From Magicicada septendecula (lineage: Eukaryota; Arthropoda; Insecta; Hemiptera; Cicadidae): a DNA stretch of 64,000 nucleotides. Numbering within the stretch: the stretch's first letter is position 1; each line of letters starts with the position of its first letter. The notes below the pieces were generated by a model. The model was not told where the DNA came from, searched no databases, and saw only the letters and a program-made list of their open reading frames with translations. The position numbers and the translations under genes were made by a program. The stretch lies in the NCBI GenBank assembly GCA_034769895.1, contig CM068372.1, positions 385,484,282 to 385,548,281 on the forward strand. Reading direction: 5' to 3'. Shown here piece by piece: positions 1 through 9,199 of the stretch.

Positions 1-56
1 GATCGTTATAGTAAAATATAACACAAGTTGTAAAAATGGTAAGATGTTATAGTATT

Positions 57-632
57 TAAACATACTTTCTTGAGTATTATGTTTGAATTTCTAAAACAAT
101 TTATTTTAATTATGGAGACTTATTAGACGGAGAGAAAGTACACAACTTCTACTATAACCAGATGATACTGATCTAATTGCCAGGACAAAACGAGATCTCA
201 TTAGTGCCTTTACAGCATTACAGGAAGCCTCAAATAAAATTAGACTGCAGAAGATAAACTTGGAGAAACAAAGTATATAAATGCTACCAACAAACTACCA
301 CTAAACCCAACCCTTCGAAACCCTGAAATAGGCACACAAAAATATAGAGGTAGTAAAAGAGTTGATATATCTTGGCCCCCAGATAAATAGCACTAAAGAC
401 ACCAACACTGAAATAAGAAGAACATATCTCGCAAATAGAACATACGTATTAAGGATTTAAAAAGCACTTGGCATCTAGCTTCATCCTAGGAACCATGAAA
501 TGCAGAATTTACAAAACACTTATCAGACCAGTGCTGATATATGTTTCACAAACCTGGACGATGACAAAAATAGCGAGAGACTTCTGAAAGACGGGCTTTA
601 AGAACAATATTTGGAGGCCTATAGGGAAATTT
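57..632 (+). mobile_element. LINE reverse-transcriptase fragment, copy 1 (decayed)
   Basis: Broken non-LTR retrotransposon RT. Around 150-260 the plus strand reads a degraded active-site box (PDDTDLIARTKRDLISA, where YxDD is expected) followed by an EEASNK-like helix. Around 330-600 are decayed thumb-region phrases: KELIYLGPQIN, then a DKN-type stretch matching the usual SETWTMTK segment. Several stops and frameshifts interrupt it, so it is a pseudogene. Its start (taaacatactttcttg...) is repeated at 633, so this is the first of two head-to-tail partial copies. The clade is not assigned. Confidence 0.7.
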
Positions 633-1330
633 AAACATACTTTCTTGGGTATTAAGTTTCAACTTCTAAAACAATTTGTTTTAAATTTGGAGGTTTATTG
701 GACGGAAAGAAGGTACACAATTTTTTGCATACGTTGATGATATTGATCTAATTGCCAGGACAAAACGAAATCTTATATGAGCCTTTACAGCATTAGAAGA
801 AGCCTCAAATAAAATTGGACTGCAGATAAATTTGGAGAAACAAAGAATGTGGCGCAGGCGCTGTAACTATGAACTATACCATCTTTACAAAGAGCCGGAC
901 ACTGTCAGGATAATCAAAGTATACAGGCTAAAGTGGGTTGGACACGTAGAGAGAACTGAGGAAGGACAGCCTACGAAACATGTGTTCTACCAGAAACCAA
1001 TGAGTAGAAGAGTAAAGGGAAGACCTCACAGTTGATTCGAGGAATATATAGAGGAGGAAAGACACTGGAAAAACAGCGAACACAACAGGAAAGAATGGAG
1101 TCGACTCTTTGAGCAGGCCAAGACCCACCAAAGGTTGTAGAGCTATGGCTAATAATGATTGCATGGACAGACTTTATTGTAAATTGTGGGTTTAGTTATT
1201 AACATTGTAGACGGAGCTTACTGTATAAATACGGGTGGGCCAATACAGCCACTTACTTGATATCTGCCTCAATTGAGCCACTGAGCATGCCTCACCGTAG
1301 TAAGAGAAATAAAACGACTTGTGTTAAACA
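633..1330 (+). mobile_element. LINE reverse-transcriptase fragment, copy 2, with 3' end
   Basis: Second copy of the same LINE. It restarts with the sequence seen at 57, carries AYVDDIDLIARTKR (the RT catalytic YxDD box) near 727-775, then jumps by an internal deletion to the C-terminal part: RLKWVGHVERTEEGQ near 925-970 and the GRP tail motif near 1018. A stop follows GRPHS, and the decayed frame continues to about 1140. The 3' UTR ends in AATAAA and an A-rich tail near 1305-1340. Other family members in this window have the same RLxWxGHVxRM...GRPR ending. Confidence 0.75.
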
Positions 1331-1340
1331 AAAAAAAGAA

Positions 1341-2386
1341 AAGGAAAATCAGTGTTGTTGTTAACGAAAGTCACCAAAATTTACAAACGTTATAAGTTTA
1401 TTTTCTTTTACGTATTTTTGTGAAACCGATTTATACAATTTTTATTCCGCTCAAAAACGTATTCACAATATCCATGTTGCAGTTTCATATGTACCGCCGA
1501 CAAGGGCTTGATTTCAGGGGGAACGCGCTGGAACGGCGTTCCGGAACTCTTGGATCCAAAAATACAGTATTGAACACAAGGAGTAAGGAAACGTCGAGAA
1601 ACAAACAATATGAGGACCCAACGATGAAACTATAGAAACATTTTTAAAATGTCCGAACCACCGAAACCATCACTTAGAGTTTGATTGAGGCTCCGGGATG
1701 CCGCCATCATGAATGATATGTTTTCGATTGTCGTGCGGCTAACCTGACGATAAAGCTCTTTAGAAGTATCAGTAAACTTTATCATCGTTTTAGATACAAC
1801 TTTATACGTGTGTTACATATTTTATAAGGCATTAAAATGTAGACCTCTTTTGTAATAACCTGATCTACACTTATACATAACATAATATATAAGTATATTT
1901 GTATCTGTACAACTTTAGAATTGATGCGTTTCGGCACTTATAATTTTTGAAATCAACCACTGCCGCCGACGCTTCACGTTTTTCCCAAACCGTGGTAGTG
2001 AAAAGTCGTGTTTTGAAAATTACGTTTACATCGCTAGAAAATTATCTAAAAATCTAGATGGCAGTTGCTAAACCTGTAAGTTATGTTGCAACTGTACAGC
2101 AGAGCTGAATCGACTGGGCTTCAAACAGACACATTTGGCACCGGTTTCTACCGGTTGGCAGTACACTCTGGAAAGGATTGTATTGATTGCATCCGTTATT
2201 GGGCTCATATTCTGGAAAAATTCCAGTGCCAGGTGGAACTAAAACATTTTGTGTGTGTTGTATTATGGTATTACCTGGACAAAACCTAAAGTTGTTTTTC
2301 GACAGAATTTAATAAAATACTATTAGCAACTAGTAAATTATAAAATAAATAATTATATTAAGCAATATATAAATATAATATATATT
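1341..2386. other. No gene recognised
   Basis: AT-rich stretch with short open frames (about 70 codons) that lack recognisable motifs. I see no repeat structure beyond local AT runs. The last 150 bases are almost pure A/T and lead into the fold-back repeat. Confidence 0.6.
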
Positions 2387-2584
2387 TAATATTCATAATT
2401 TCTTTACCCCAAGATGTTTTTTCTTTATTTGGAACATGTTTCAGGACTCTTATTGTTCTCATCATCAGCCATCATAGTTTTGGATTTGTGACTATGATGG
2501 CTGAGGATGGAAACAATAAGTATCCCGAAACATGTTCCAAATAAAGGAAAAAACATATTGAGGTAAAGAAATTATGAATGTTAA
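2387..2584. repeat. PLE-tail fold-back (inverted repeat, 14-nt loop)
   Basis: Arms 2387-2477 and 2492-2584 are inverted copies of each other at roughly 85-90 percent identity by eye, separated by 14 nt. Each arm holds the phrase GAAACATGTTCC preceded by CTGANGA and a hairpin. The same phrase ends the PLE copies at 23.8 and 25.86 kb. The unit is therefore two very short PLE 3' tails joined head to head, with the tails pointing outward. Confidence 0.75.
2501..2538 (+). ncRNA. Hammerhead-like motif in PLE tail
   Basis: CTGAGGA, a T, a hairpin closed by GGAAAC/GTATCC (one mismatch), then GAAACATGTT. This matches the order of a hammerhead core: C3-A9, stem II, GAAA, and a tiny stem III of the form AC-AT-GT followed by T. 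The bases GG just before CTGA can pair with CC after the predicted cleavage base. The inverted partner is at 2441-2469 on the minus strand. Activity is inferred, not shown. Confidence 0.45.
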
Positions 2585-2699
2585 GTACATTATATATACA
2601 TCGAGAAAAAGACTGTAGCAAAACGTGTAGCATTGAATAAATATAATAATGTATAGATTATCAATAAAAACTTATATAATAATTATAAGTTAGTCAGTT

Positions 2700-3065
2700 A
2701 CAAGTTGATTATATTTATCGGAGAATAGGAGTTAGAGCCGGTGGAAGAAGGATAGAGTGTGTCAAGTTTACAGACGACACGATGTGTTTGCCGAGGCTGA
2801 CAAGACATTAAATCGAATTTTGACCAGTTTTAACAACATTTGTGAAGAATTTTAAATTAACATCAACGTAATAAGACAAGCAGCATGGGCATAAACAAAA
2901 TTATTGTGACTGACATGATTAAAATGTCGAATGAGGAAATTGAACAAGTGACAGTTCTTATATATCTGGAATGTTTAGTTAGAGAGGACATGCGTTGTGG
3001 TCAGGAGGTATAATGCAGAACTGCTCTTAGCTAAGGAAGCCCTTAATAGAAAGAAAAATTATTGT
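2700..3065 (+). mobile_element. LINE RT fragment (decayed)
   Basis: In broken frames the plus strand gives GRRIECVKFTDDTMCL, matching the RT box (F/Y)(A/T)DD, followed by remnants of the usual downstream helix (LNRILTSFNNICEEF) and a KTSSMGINK-like segment. Frameshifts are frequent. No ORF survives. Confidence 0.6.
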
Positions 3066-3137
3066 GCTGGCTTCCGCTGGACAGATTACTTCCAGCGCTT
3101 AATTACAGATAAAAGAGAAGATTACTTACCCTCTAAC

Positions 3138-3219
3138 TCCGCTGGACAGAACCGGGAAGCACTCCTACACTGACGTAAATTTACAAATGTCTTGATACTT
3201 CCCGGTTCTGTCCAGCGGA
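3138..3219. repeat. 22-bp perfect inverted repeat (hairpin)
   Basis: The arm at 3138-3159, starting tccgctggacagaaccggg, is exactly complementary to 3198-3219, with a 38-nt loop. A third partial copy of the arm start (tccgctggacaga) lies near 3076-3088. The arms are GC-richer than their surroundings. It could be a tiny MITE remnant or a hairpin formed by local duplication. Confidence 0.7.
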
Positions 3220-3925
3220 TTATTAAGATAGGTAGCGATTCTTTTTTATAAAGTTTGTCTATAGCTGTGTTAGGCTAAGCTTTGTAGATAGTAGTGGTTT
3301 GCGCTTGTTAGTGAACAAATGTCGGGTAGGCTTACATTTGTATTTAATCTGCTAAGCTACGTTGAACAAGAAATGTCGTATAATGAATTCTAGCGATAGT
3401 AATTGTCCGATCTAACACAGCTGTTTAATGTTCACGTTCCATCGACAGTTAGGTTTAAAGATCATACCAAACCGTAAGACACAGTAACAATTACAACAAG
3501 TCCGATAAAAATAGTCTAACGTTGCAGGTTCAAACTGAAGTTGGCAGGCCTCTGGCAGCTTGTACCCGTATCCCGCCGAGTTTCGTGAACAATCTACCAT
3601 TTACCTGATAGCCCGTCAAGAATAATTGCGTAGTTAAAAGTACGCTCCAAGTAAGTACAAGTAGTTTGCACAAAAAAGTACAAGCTGTGTTTGCACCTTG
3701 TACACATTCCGCAGACCGAATGCCGTCAAGTCAGGAAGGTTGCCTTTCTTATTGGCGTAATAACATCAACCTGACGTCCCAAGTCACAACAGGTAGTGAG
3801 GAAGACCACATAAGGAAGTGTGCCACACATGAACTGAACACACGAGACGCAAGATACTGAGGGACGCCAATATGACTAAAGCAAAGGAGACAAAATTTAT
3901 AAACGCTAGAAAAATCTGCCCACAA
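3220..3925. other. No gene recognised
   Basis: Mixed-composition sequence with short open frames only. No protein motif or repeat structure is recognised, apart from its position between the hairpin and the next LINE fragment. Confidence 0.5.
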
Positions 3926-3929
3926 AGGC

Positions 3930-4300
3930 TGTATTACCTTCTTCTTCTTCTCTTCTTCTCCTTTTCAAGGATTAGGTTATATAAATCTGTTCCGGCACCC
4001 ATCTCATTCTCGGACGACCCACGTCTCTTCTATCGGTGGCTTTATAGTTCAGTGCCGCTTTAGGCAATCGATCCTGTGTCATCCTTTGCAGATGGTCTCA
4101 CCATTGTCTTCCGTAAATTAATATAATAATTTCATTTATGTCCTGTACTTCGAGTTCTGCTCTGATATCTTCATTCCTTATTCTATCTCGCAGTGTATAA
4201 TTTAAACCATTTAAAAGAAACTGGATTTCAGCATTCTGAATTTTGCCGCTTTCTTTTTTTATCATGACCCATGCCTCACTACTGTATTACCTGATGATAA
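3930..4300 (-). mobile_element. LINE 3' fragment (same family as 31.3 kb)
   Basis: The minus strand matches the LINE at 31,320-31,860 base by base in long stretches, for example the segment corresponding to GRRDVGRPRMRW and the QDRLRNKDI-like region. It covers the RT C-terminus and runs to a (GAA)-rich 3' end at about 3940-3955. Frameshifted, with no surviving ORF. Confidence 0.7.
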
Positions 4301-4329
4301 AAAATTATCACTTGTATTGAAACACAGTT

Positions 4330-4413
4330 TTCTTCTTCTTCTTCTTCTTCTTCTTCTTCTTCTTCTTCTTCTTCTTCTTCTTCTTCTTCTTCTTCTTCTT
4401 CTTCTTCTTCTTC
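4330..4413. repeat. (TTC)n / (GAA)n microsatellite
   Basis: About 28 uninterrupted TTC units. It directly abuts the 3' end of the LINE to its right and reads as (GAA)n in the LINE sense. The poly-Glu and poly-Leu open frames across it are repeat artefacts. Confidence 0.95.
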
Positions 4414-5215
4414 ACGGCTTAGACAGTTTAGTCTGCTCCAGCTCCAAATTGGTTGGACCATTTTTTCTTGGGTCTTCCCAGGCGTCTCTTCCTTTTCGGC
4501 TGATGCAATAAGGCTACTTTGGGGAATCTGTCACTACCCATTCTGCTAATGTGTTGTTTCTAGCTTTCTCTATACTTGTTGATGATTCTGTTCACTTCTT
4601 CAACTTTCAGTTCCTCTCTTACTTTCAGTTCAGTCTCTTACTTTATTCATGTTATACAATAATCTAGTTATTCTGTATCTAATTGATTCAAGATTAATTA
4701 CATCTGATGATGATAGTTGAATTACTATCAAAACTTTTGTAATTTACTAAATAAAAAAATATATTCTTGTTGAAAGTTTTTTTATTATTAATAATAAAAT
4801 CAAATTTTCTGTACACTACTATGGAAGGCAAAAATTTCATTTCCGTAGCCTGAATTCTTGATATTTGTCTAGCAGACATTGCCCACTTTTCTGAGCCATA
4901 AGTAAAGATAGAAACAGCCATGGATTGGTAGAATTTTATTACTGGCTCTTTCCTTGCCTTGTGTTTTAGAGCACGTCGGAGAGTTTCTGCTATCTGGTTA
5001 AATTTATGAAGTTTTTCTTTAACATTTTCTTTGTTTTTATAAAAGAACTTACAGCCTAAATATTTGAATTCTAAGACTTGTTCTATAATTGTAGTATCCA
5101 AAACAATTTTGATGTAATTGACCAAGTTCCTTTCAAAGTCATACATTTTGTTTTTTGTCAGATATTTTTTTATTAAATTTTTTCGCAATCTTATATAAGG
5201 GGTAGACCATCCTTT
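4414..5215 (-). mobile_element. LINE RT C-terminal fragment, interrupted by a PLE tail
   Basis: From 5188 downward the frame gives FKYLGCKF, IKFYQSMAVSIFTYGSEKW and RIQATEMKFLPS, the usual LINE thumb and C-terminal phrases. It breaks near 4798 at a PLE tail and resumes below about 4697 with EELKVEEVNRIINKYRES, KQHISRM and GRPKKKWSNQFGAGAD. It ends at the (GAA)n tract. The same family appears at 37.68-37.98 kb. The upstream RT half is missing. Confidence 0.75.
4697..4798 (+). mobile_element. PLE-like tail inserted in the LINE
   Basis: It carries CTGATGA-T, a hairpin (GATAGT/ACTATC), then AAAAC, and ends in a TTATTATTAATAATA-rich tract. The same block recurs at 5847-5945 on the plus strand and at 5240-5350 on the minus strand. 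It splits a LINE frame that continues on both sides. The GAAA of the hammerhead-like core is AAAA here, as in its two neighbours. Confidence 0.6.
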
Positions 5216-5239
5216 GTATTGTTTTCATAATTGCTCAAA

Positions 5240-5945
5240 TTTTTCTTATTATATATTTTATATTATTATTAATAACAAAACTTTTTGCAAAAATATATTT
5301 TATTTTGTAAACTACATACTATGTTTTGATAGTAATCTGACTATCCTCAGATATAAATTAGTAAATTTAAAAGTTTTTTAAATAAATTTTTGAAAACAGC
5401 TGTTTTATATGTAGACTAACTTTAATGTTTTTATATATGTATATAAACTATCTTATATAATTAATTGTAAAATTAGTCATTTTGAAATATATTATCATTT
5501 TTCTATTTATCTGAATTTGTTCTGTATTAATTTATTACTTGTTTTATGTTTAAATATTTCTAAATTTTGCAATTAAGTCAAATTTGGACCTTTGGAAATG
5601 TGTTTTAATAAACTGATATTTTTTAAATTTGGAAATGTTTGTGTGTTTATTATTGAGTGTTTAGTATAGTTAATATAATTAATAAAATAATAATTAATTT
5701 ATTAAAATAATAAATATTTATATTATATTTTACAATTAATTATATAAGCTATTTTAAATACACATATAAAAACAGTAAATGTAGTCTACACAAAAAACTG
5801 ATGCTTTAAACTGATTTAAAACCTTTTTGAATGTATTAATTCATATCTGATGATAATAGTTGGATTACTATCAAAACATATGTAATTAAAAATTAATATA
5901 TTATTGTAAAAAGTTTTATTATTAATAATAATATATTTGTATTAT
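5240..5945. repeat. PLE-like fold-back, arms about 220 bp
   Basis: The left arm (5250-5473, minus) and right arm (5725-5945, plus) are inverted copies. They share the aattaattatataag start, the tagtctaca block, the CTGANGA-hairpin-AAAAC tail motif (5323-5350 minus, 5847-5877 plus) and the TTATTAATAATAATAT end. The spacer is about 250 bp of AT-rich DNA. Tails point outward. No coding part is left. Confidence 0.65.
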
Positions 5946-7267
5946 TTATATTATTATTATTAACACAATTTTGTATTGTATATTTTCGGTATTCACTGAG
6001 CACTCTCTATTAAAAACTGACTTATGACAGGCTTAAGCTGTATATGTTTTCATTGTTTCTTAATCCCGTGTCTCTGTCGTCCGAATTCAGACCATTGGAG
6101 GCCATAGGACAGAACTCAGCAATAAGTTATTGCATAAGGTTACGACGAACGTTTGTAGCAAAAAATAGGTTTGGAGAACCACACATGACTTCCAAGTCCT
6201 AAACTTTATATTTAAATTAATTTAAATATTATTTAAATAAGTGGATGCTTGAGTTCTAAAGAAATGACGTATCAGCTAAAATGTTACCCCCATGTCAGGT
6301 GGATGAAGACTATCCTCACCCTGCGTGAGGAAGGACTGTACTTTAGGATAAAATGTTTGTAGGTCGAAGAGGGATCTGCGATCTGATTCCTGTAATGAAA
6401 TTGGACTGTCGCTGCGAGTTACCGGCCGAGGGTGAATGATGTCTATATTGTTATCAAAGTCTTTCCTGTCAGTACTATACTAGTCATTTTTCTTTTTTAA
6501 AATCGAGTCTTTCTTTCTTTCTTTCTTTCCATTCGTCTTCTGATTTCCTGAACGACGATTCTGTTTACCCGTATAATTATAAATTTTTCAGCAAAACATT
6601 TCTTCCTTAATACGTTTGTGTTTTCTGTTTCACACCCACCATTCTGATCCATGTGATAACGCTATATTCTATACAGGCTAGTAAATAACTAGCCATTAAA
6701 AACAATATCTCACGCTTCACCACGAAATGGTCTGCCAGAGGAGCAGCAAGATTCTGATGTAGATGCCATGACACAAACAGTTTTTATATTCACACGGAGA
6801 AGAACTACACACTTTTTGTAACACAAAATATGACACGACGCTTTTTGTAACTGTGGGCCACTTCAGTTCACATACGGTGTTCAGTGAATGAATGACCTCT
6901 CCACACAGTTCCCATGCGTCACAAACATTTCTAAGATTTCTATGAACCGTACCACAAATATTCCTTAATTTATTTATCTTCTCTCTTGTATCATACTCAG
7001 ATTCACAGCTTTCTGCACAGCCGAGATTTGAAACCGCTCACTTGTTCTAAAGTGCTGTTGTTTGTATCTATCTTAGTCCTCACTGGATATTTACCTTACG
7101 TTACTTACTTCTTACTGAAATTACCAGTGAGTACTCTCTTGCTACTTTTTGTAACTGAAACAACTTTTTGTAAAGGTCATTGTTATGATCCAAGTTTGAT
7201 GGTTTATCTTTCACTACAATATACACCATCACCTTCCAAATAAAATGTCGTCGTCATCTTCTAATTC
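5946..7267. other. No gene recognised
   Basis: The plus-strand open frame at 6986-7243 (85 codons) has a hydrophobic middle, but I recognise no family and see no supporting signals. A short (TTTC)n run lies near 6510-6527. The repeated phrase ctttttgtaac occurs near 6810 and 6840, again around 7145 and 7165, suggesting local duplication. Confidence 0.5.
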
Positions 7268-7600
7268 TTAGACTAGTAGCCTGTTCCGGTCTCAATGGAA
7301 GTCATCCAACCATCCCTTACGGGGTCACGGGGTCTTGCCACACTTCTCTTCCCCCTTGAATGATAGTCAAGCGCTCTTCTTGCAAATCTACTTGAGACCA
7401 TTCTCTCTATGTGAAACCGCCACTGCGTTTTGTACCGGAAGATTTTTTATTTAAGATTTCAGCTATTCCTAGCTCCATTCTAATATGATAATTTCTGATA
7501 AGATCTCTCCTGGTACAACCCTTTACAGCCCTCAGCTCTAAGAACCTCACTTCCGCTTCTTATATTCTAAATATATCTTATATATTCTAAAATTTCTAGC
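7268..7600 (-). mobile_element. LINE 3' fragment (decayed)
   Basis: In broken minus-strand frames it reads RAVKGCTRRDLIRNYHIRME, then HIERMV-like, RRALDYH and a basic GKRSVARPRD ending, the C-terminal signature shared by the other LINEs here (FLRxVKGCxRxDRIRNxxIR ... RM ... GRP). It is the closest local relative of the LINE that the gypsy element entered. Confidence 0.65.
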
Positions 7601-8619
7601 AAATTTCTTTCTCATAACAGTCAAAATCCTTCTTTTGCTGTCAGCAGCGCTTTTATCTTTTCCAAGTACTGTATTCAAGTACTTTACTTTGTACTCCTGT
7701 GCAAGTACTTTACTGATTTATATTCCTGAGTTTACTCTTAGTTTGGATTCTTAATATGTCGTAGACATAGATATTAAACAATGTCGGAAATACGCTAACG
7801 CCTTGCAGTATACGTTGATTAACATACATTTCTTAAATAAAATAATATATAATCTCCAATTGATAATCCTACAGTGTACTATAATATAAACTCCTTGTAA
7901 TGTTTATAAGATATTTAGCGTAACTCTCCCCCCCCCAAAAAAAAGCTTAACTTTTTTAAGCTTTTATAGAAAGGGTTGTGTCGATGTTTACAAGCAAATT
8001 GTCATGATCAATTAACGAAAAGTGTGTCTCTTATTTCTCACTCAATACTTCCAAAGTGAGTACGTCATTACTGGAAGATAGTTCCTTTTGAAATACTGCC
8101 TCTTTGTCAAGAAGTAAAATATCCCACTTACAACAACGTCATTAATTGAGACTGGCCTTTGACGTTTCAATTTTTTCCCGCTGTTTAGGGAATTAAAATC
8201 AAGTCGTAAACACAAATTTATCTCGACCTGTGTGCGTAAAATAGAGCTTTAAGTCTGTTTTCCCTGGAGGACGTCACCTTTGGGTAGCACAGGACATTAA
8301 AATTGTACGAGTGTATGGCTCGTAAAAGTTTACTGCTGCTATTAGAATTTACGACCTTCGGATCCCCCAAGCCAAACATCGAAACAAGACCATCCGACCG
8401 ATCTTAGACCCTTGGTATGTAACGGATGATTACTGAATTTTGGATGTCAACGCTTGTTATGAATACAATGTAGCTTTCGTTGTGATATTTGAAGTGGCTC
8501 TATTTTAAATCTTGTAACAACAAATGATACTATAAATCTGATACTATTCATTCTATCGCACTTGAAGTATTAGGCACAAATTGCCTGTTTAGGTACCCAT
8601 TTTTTCTTTAGCCTTCCAA
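7601..8619. other. No gene recognised
   Basis: AT-rich, with a C8 run followed by A7 at about 7929-7944. No coding motif or clear repeat. Confidence 0.5.
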
Positions 8620-9199
8620 GACTTCTTCTTCCTGCTATATATTGCCAGACTTAAACCGGAAATTTTCCATTCTGTTCACGTGATCTACCCACCTTTTTCT
8701 ATTTTCAATTGTTTTATCATCATTATGACCACTCTAACGACTAAGCCTCAGACCTGTTCCGGAACCCATCTCCTCCTCGGTCTACCGACATCTCTCTTCC
8801 CAGTAGGGTGATAAACCAAGGCAGCCAATAGGTAGACGGATATCAGGCATACGATTCAAGTGTTCGCATTGCCTTCTGTGGTTTTCAAACTTCTGGTGTA
8901 ATGATACAATGTTTAAATCGCGTCTAATATCCTCGTTCCTTTTCCGATCCAAGAGATAACAACCTTGCGTCCCTCTTAGAAATTTCATTTCGGCTACCTG
9001 AATCCTCTGCACGTCCCTTTTACCAAGAGTCCATGTCTCACTAGCATAGATGAATGTGGGAACAGCCACAGTTTTATAAAATTTCATTCGGGTATCCTTC
9101 CGTGTTTTATTTTTCAGGTACTTGTGAATCGCTTCAGAGAGCAAATTTTGTTAGATTACTATCCCAATTTTCTGTTACTTTATCCTCCAAACTGTACGT
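8620..9199 (-). mobile_element. LINE RT C-terminal fragment (left of the gypsy element)
   Basis: The open frame 8782-9144 reads MKFYKTVAVPTFIYASETW, TLGKRDVQRIQVAEMKFLRG, then LLDRKRNEDIRRDLNIVSL, the standard LINE thumb and C-terminal pattern. It lacks the RT catalytic half. Frames downstream are broken, and the 3' end lies toward 8690, where TCATCA units suggest a (GAT)n tail. It closely resembles the fragment at 44.25-44.67 kb. The upper 40-60 bases (about 9145-9199) belong to the LINE frame that continues across the gypsy insertion at 21,511. Confidence 0.8.
9196..9199. repeat. Target-site duplication ACGT (left)
   Basis: ACGT directly flanks the left LTR and is repeated at 21511-21514. 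A 4-bp duplication fits Ty3/gypsy integrases. Confidence 0.8.

Noticed and set aside
1921..1990. GAAACG-type phrase on the minus strand as another hammerhead-like site
   Set aside because: No CTGANGA box at the right distance.
4279..4511. Poly-Glu and poly-Leu open frames
   Set aside because: Products of the (TTC)n microsatellite, not genes.
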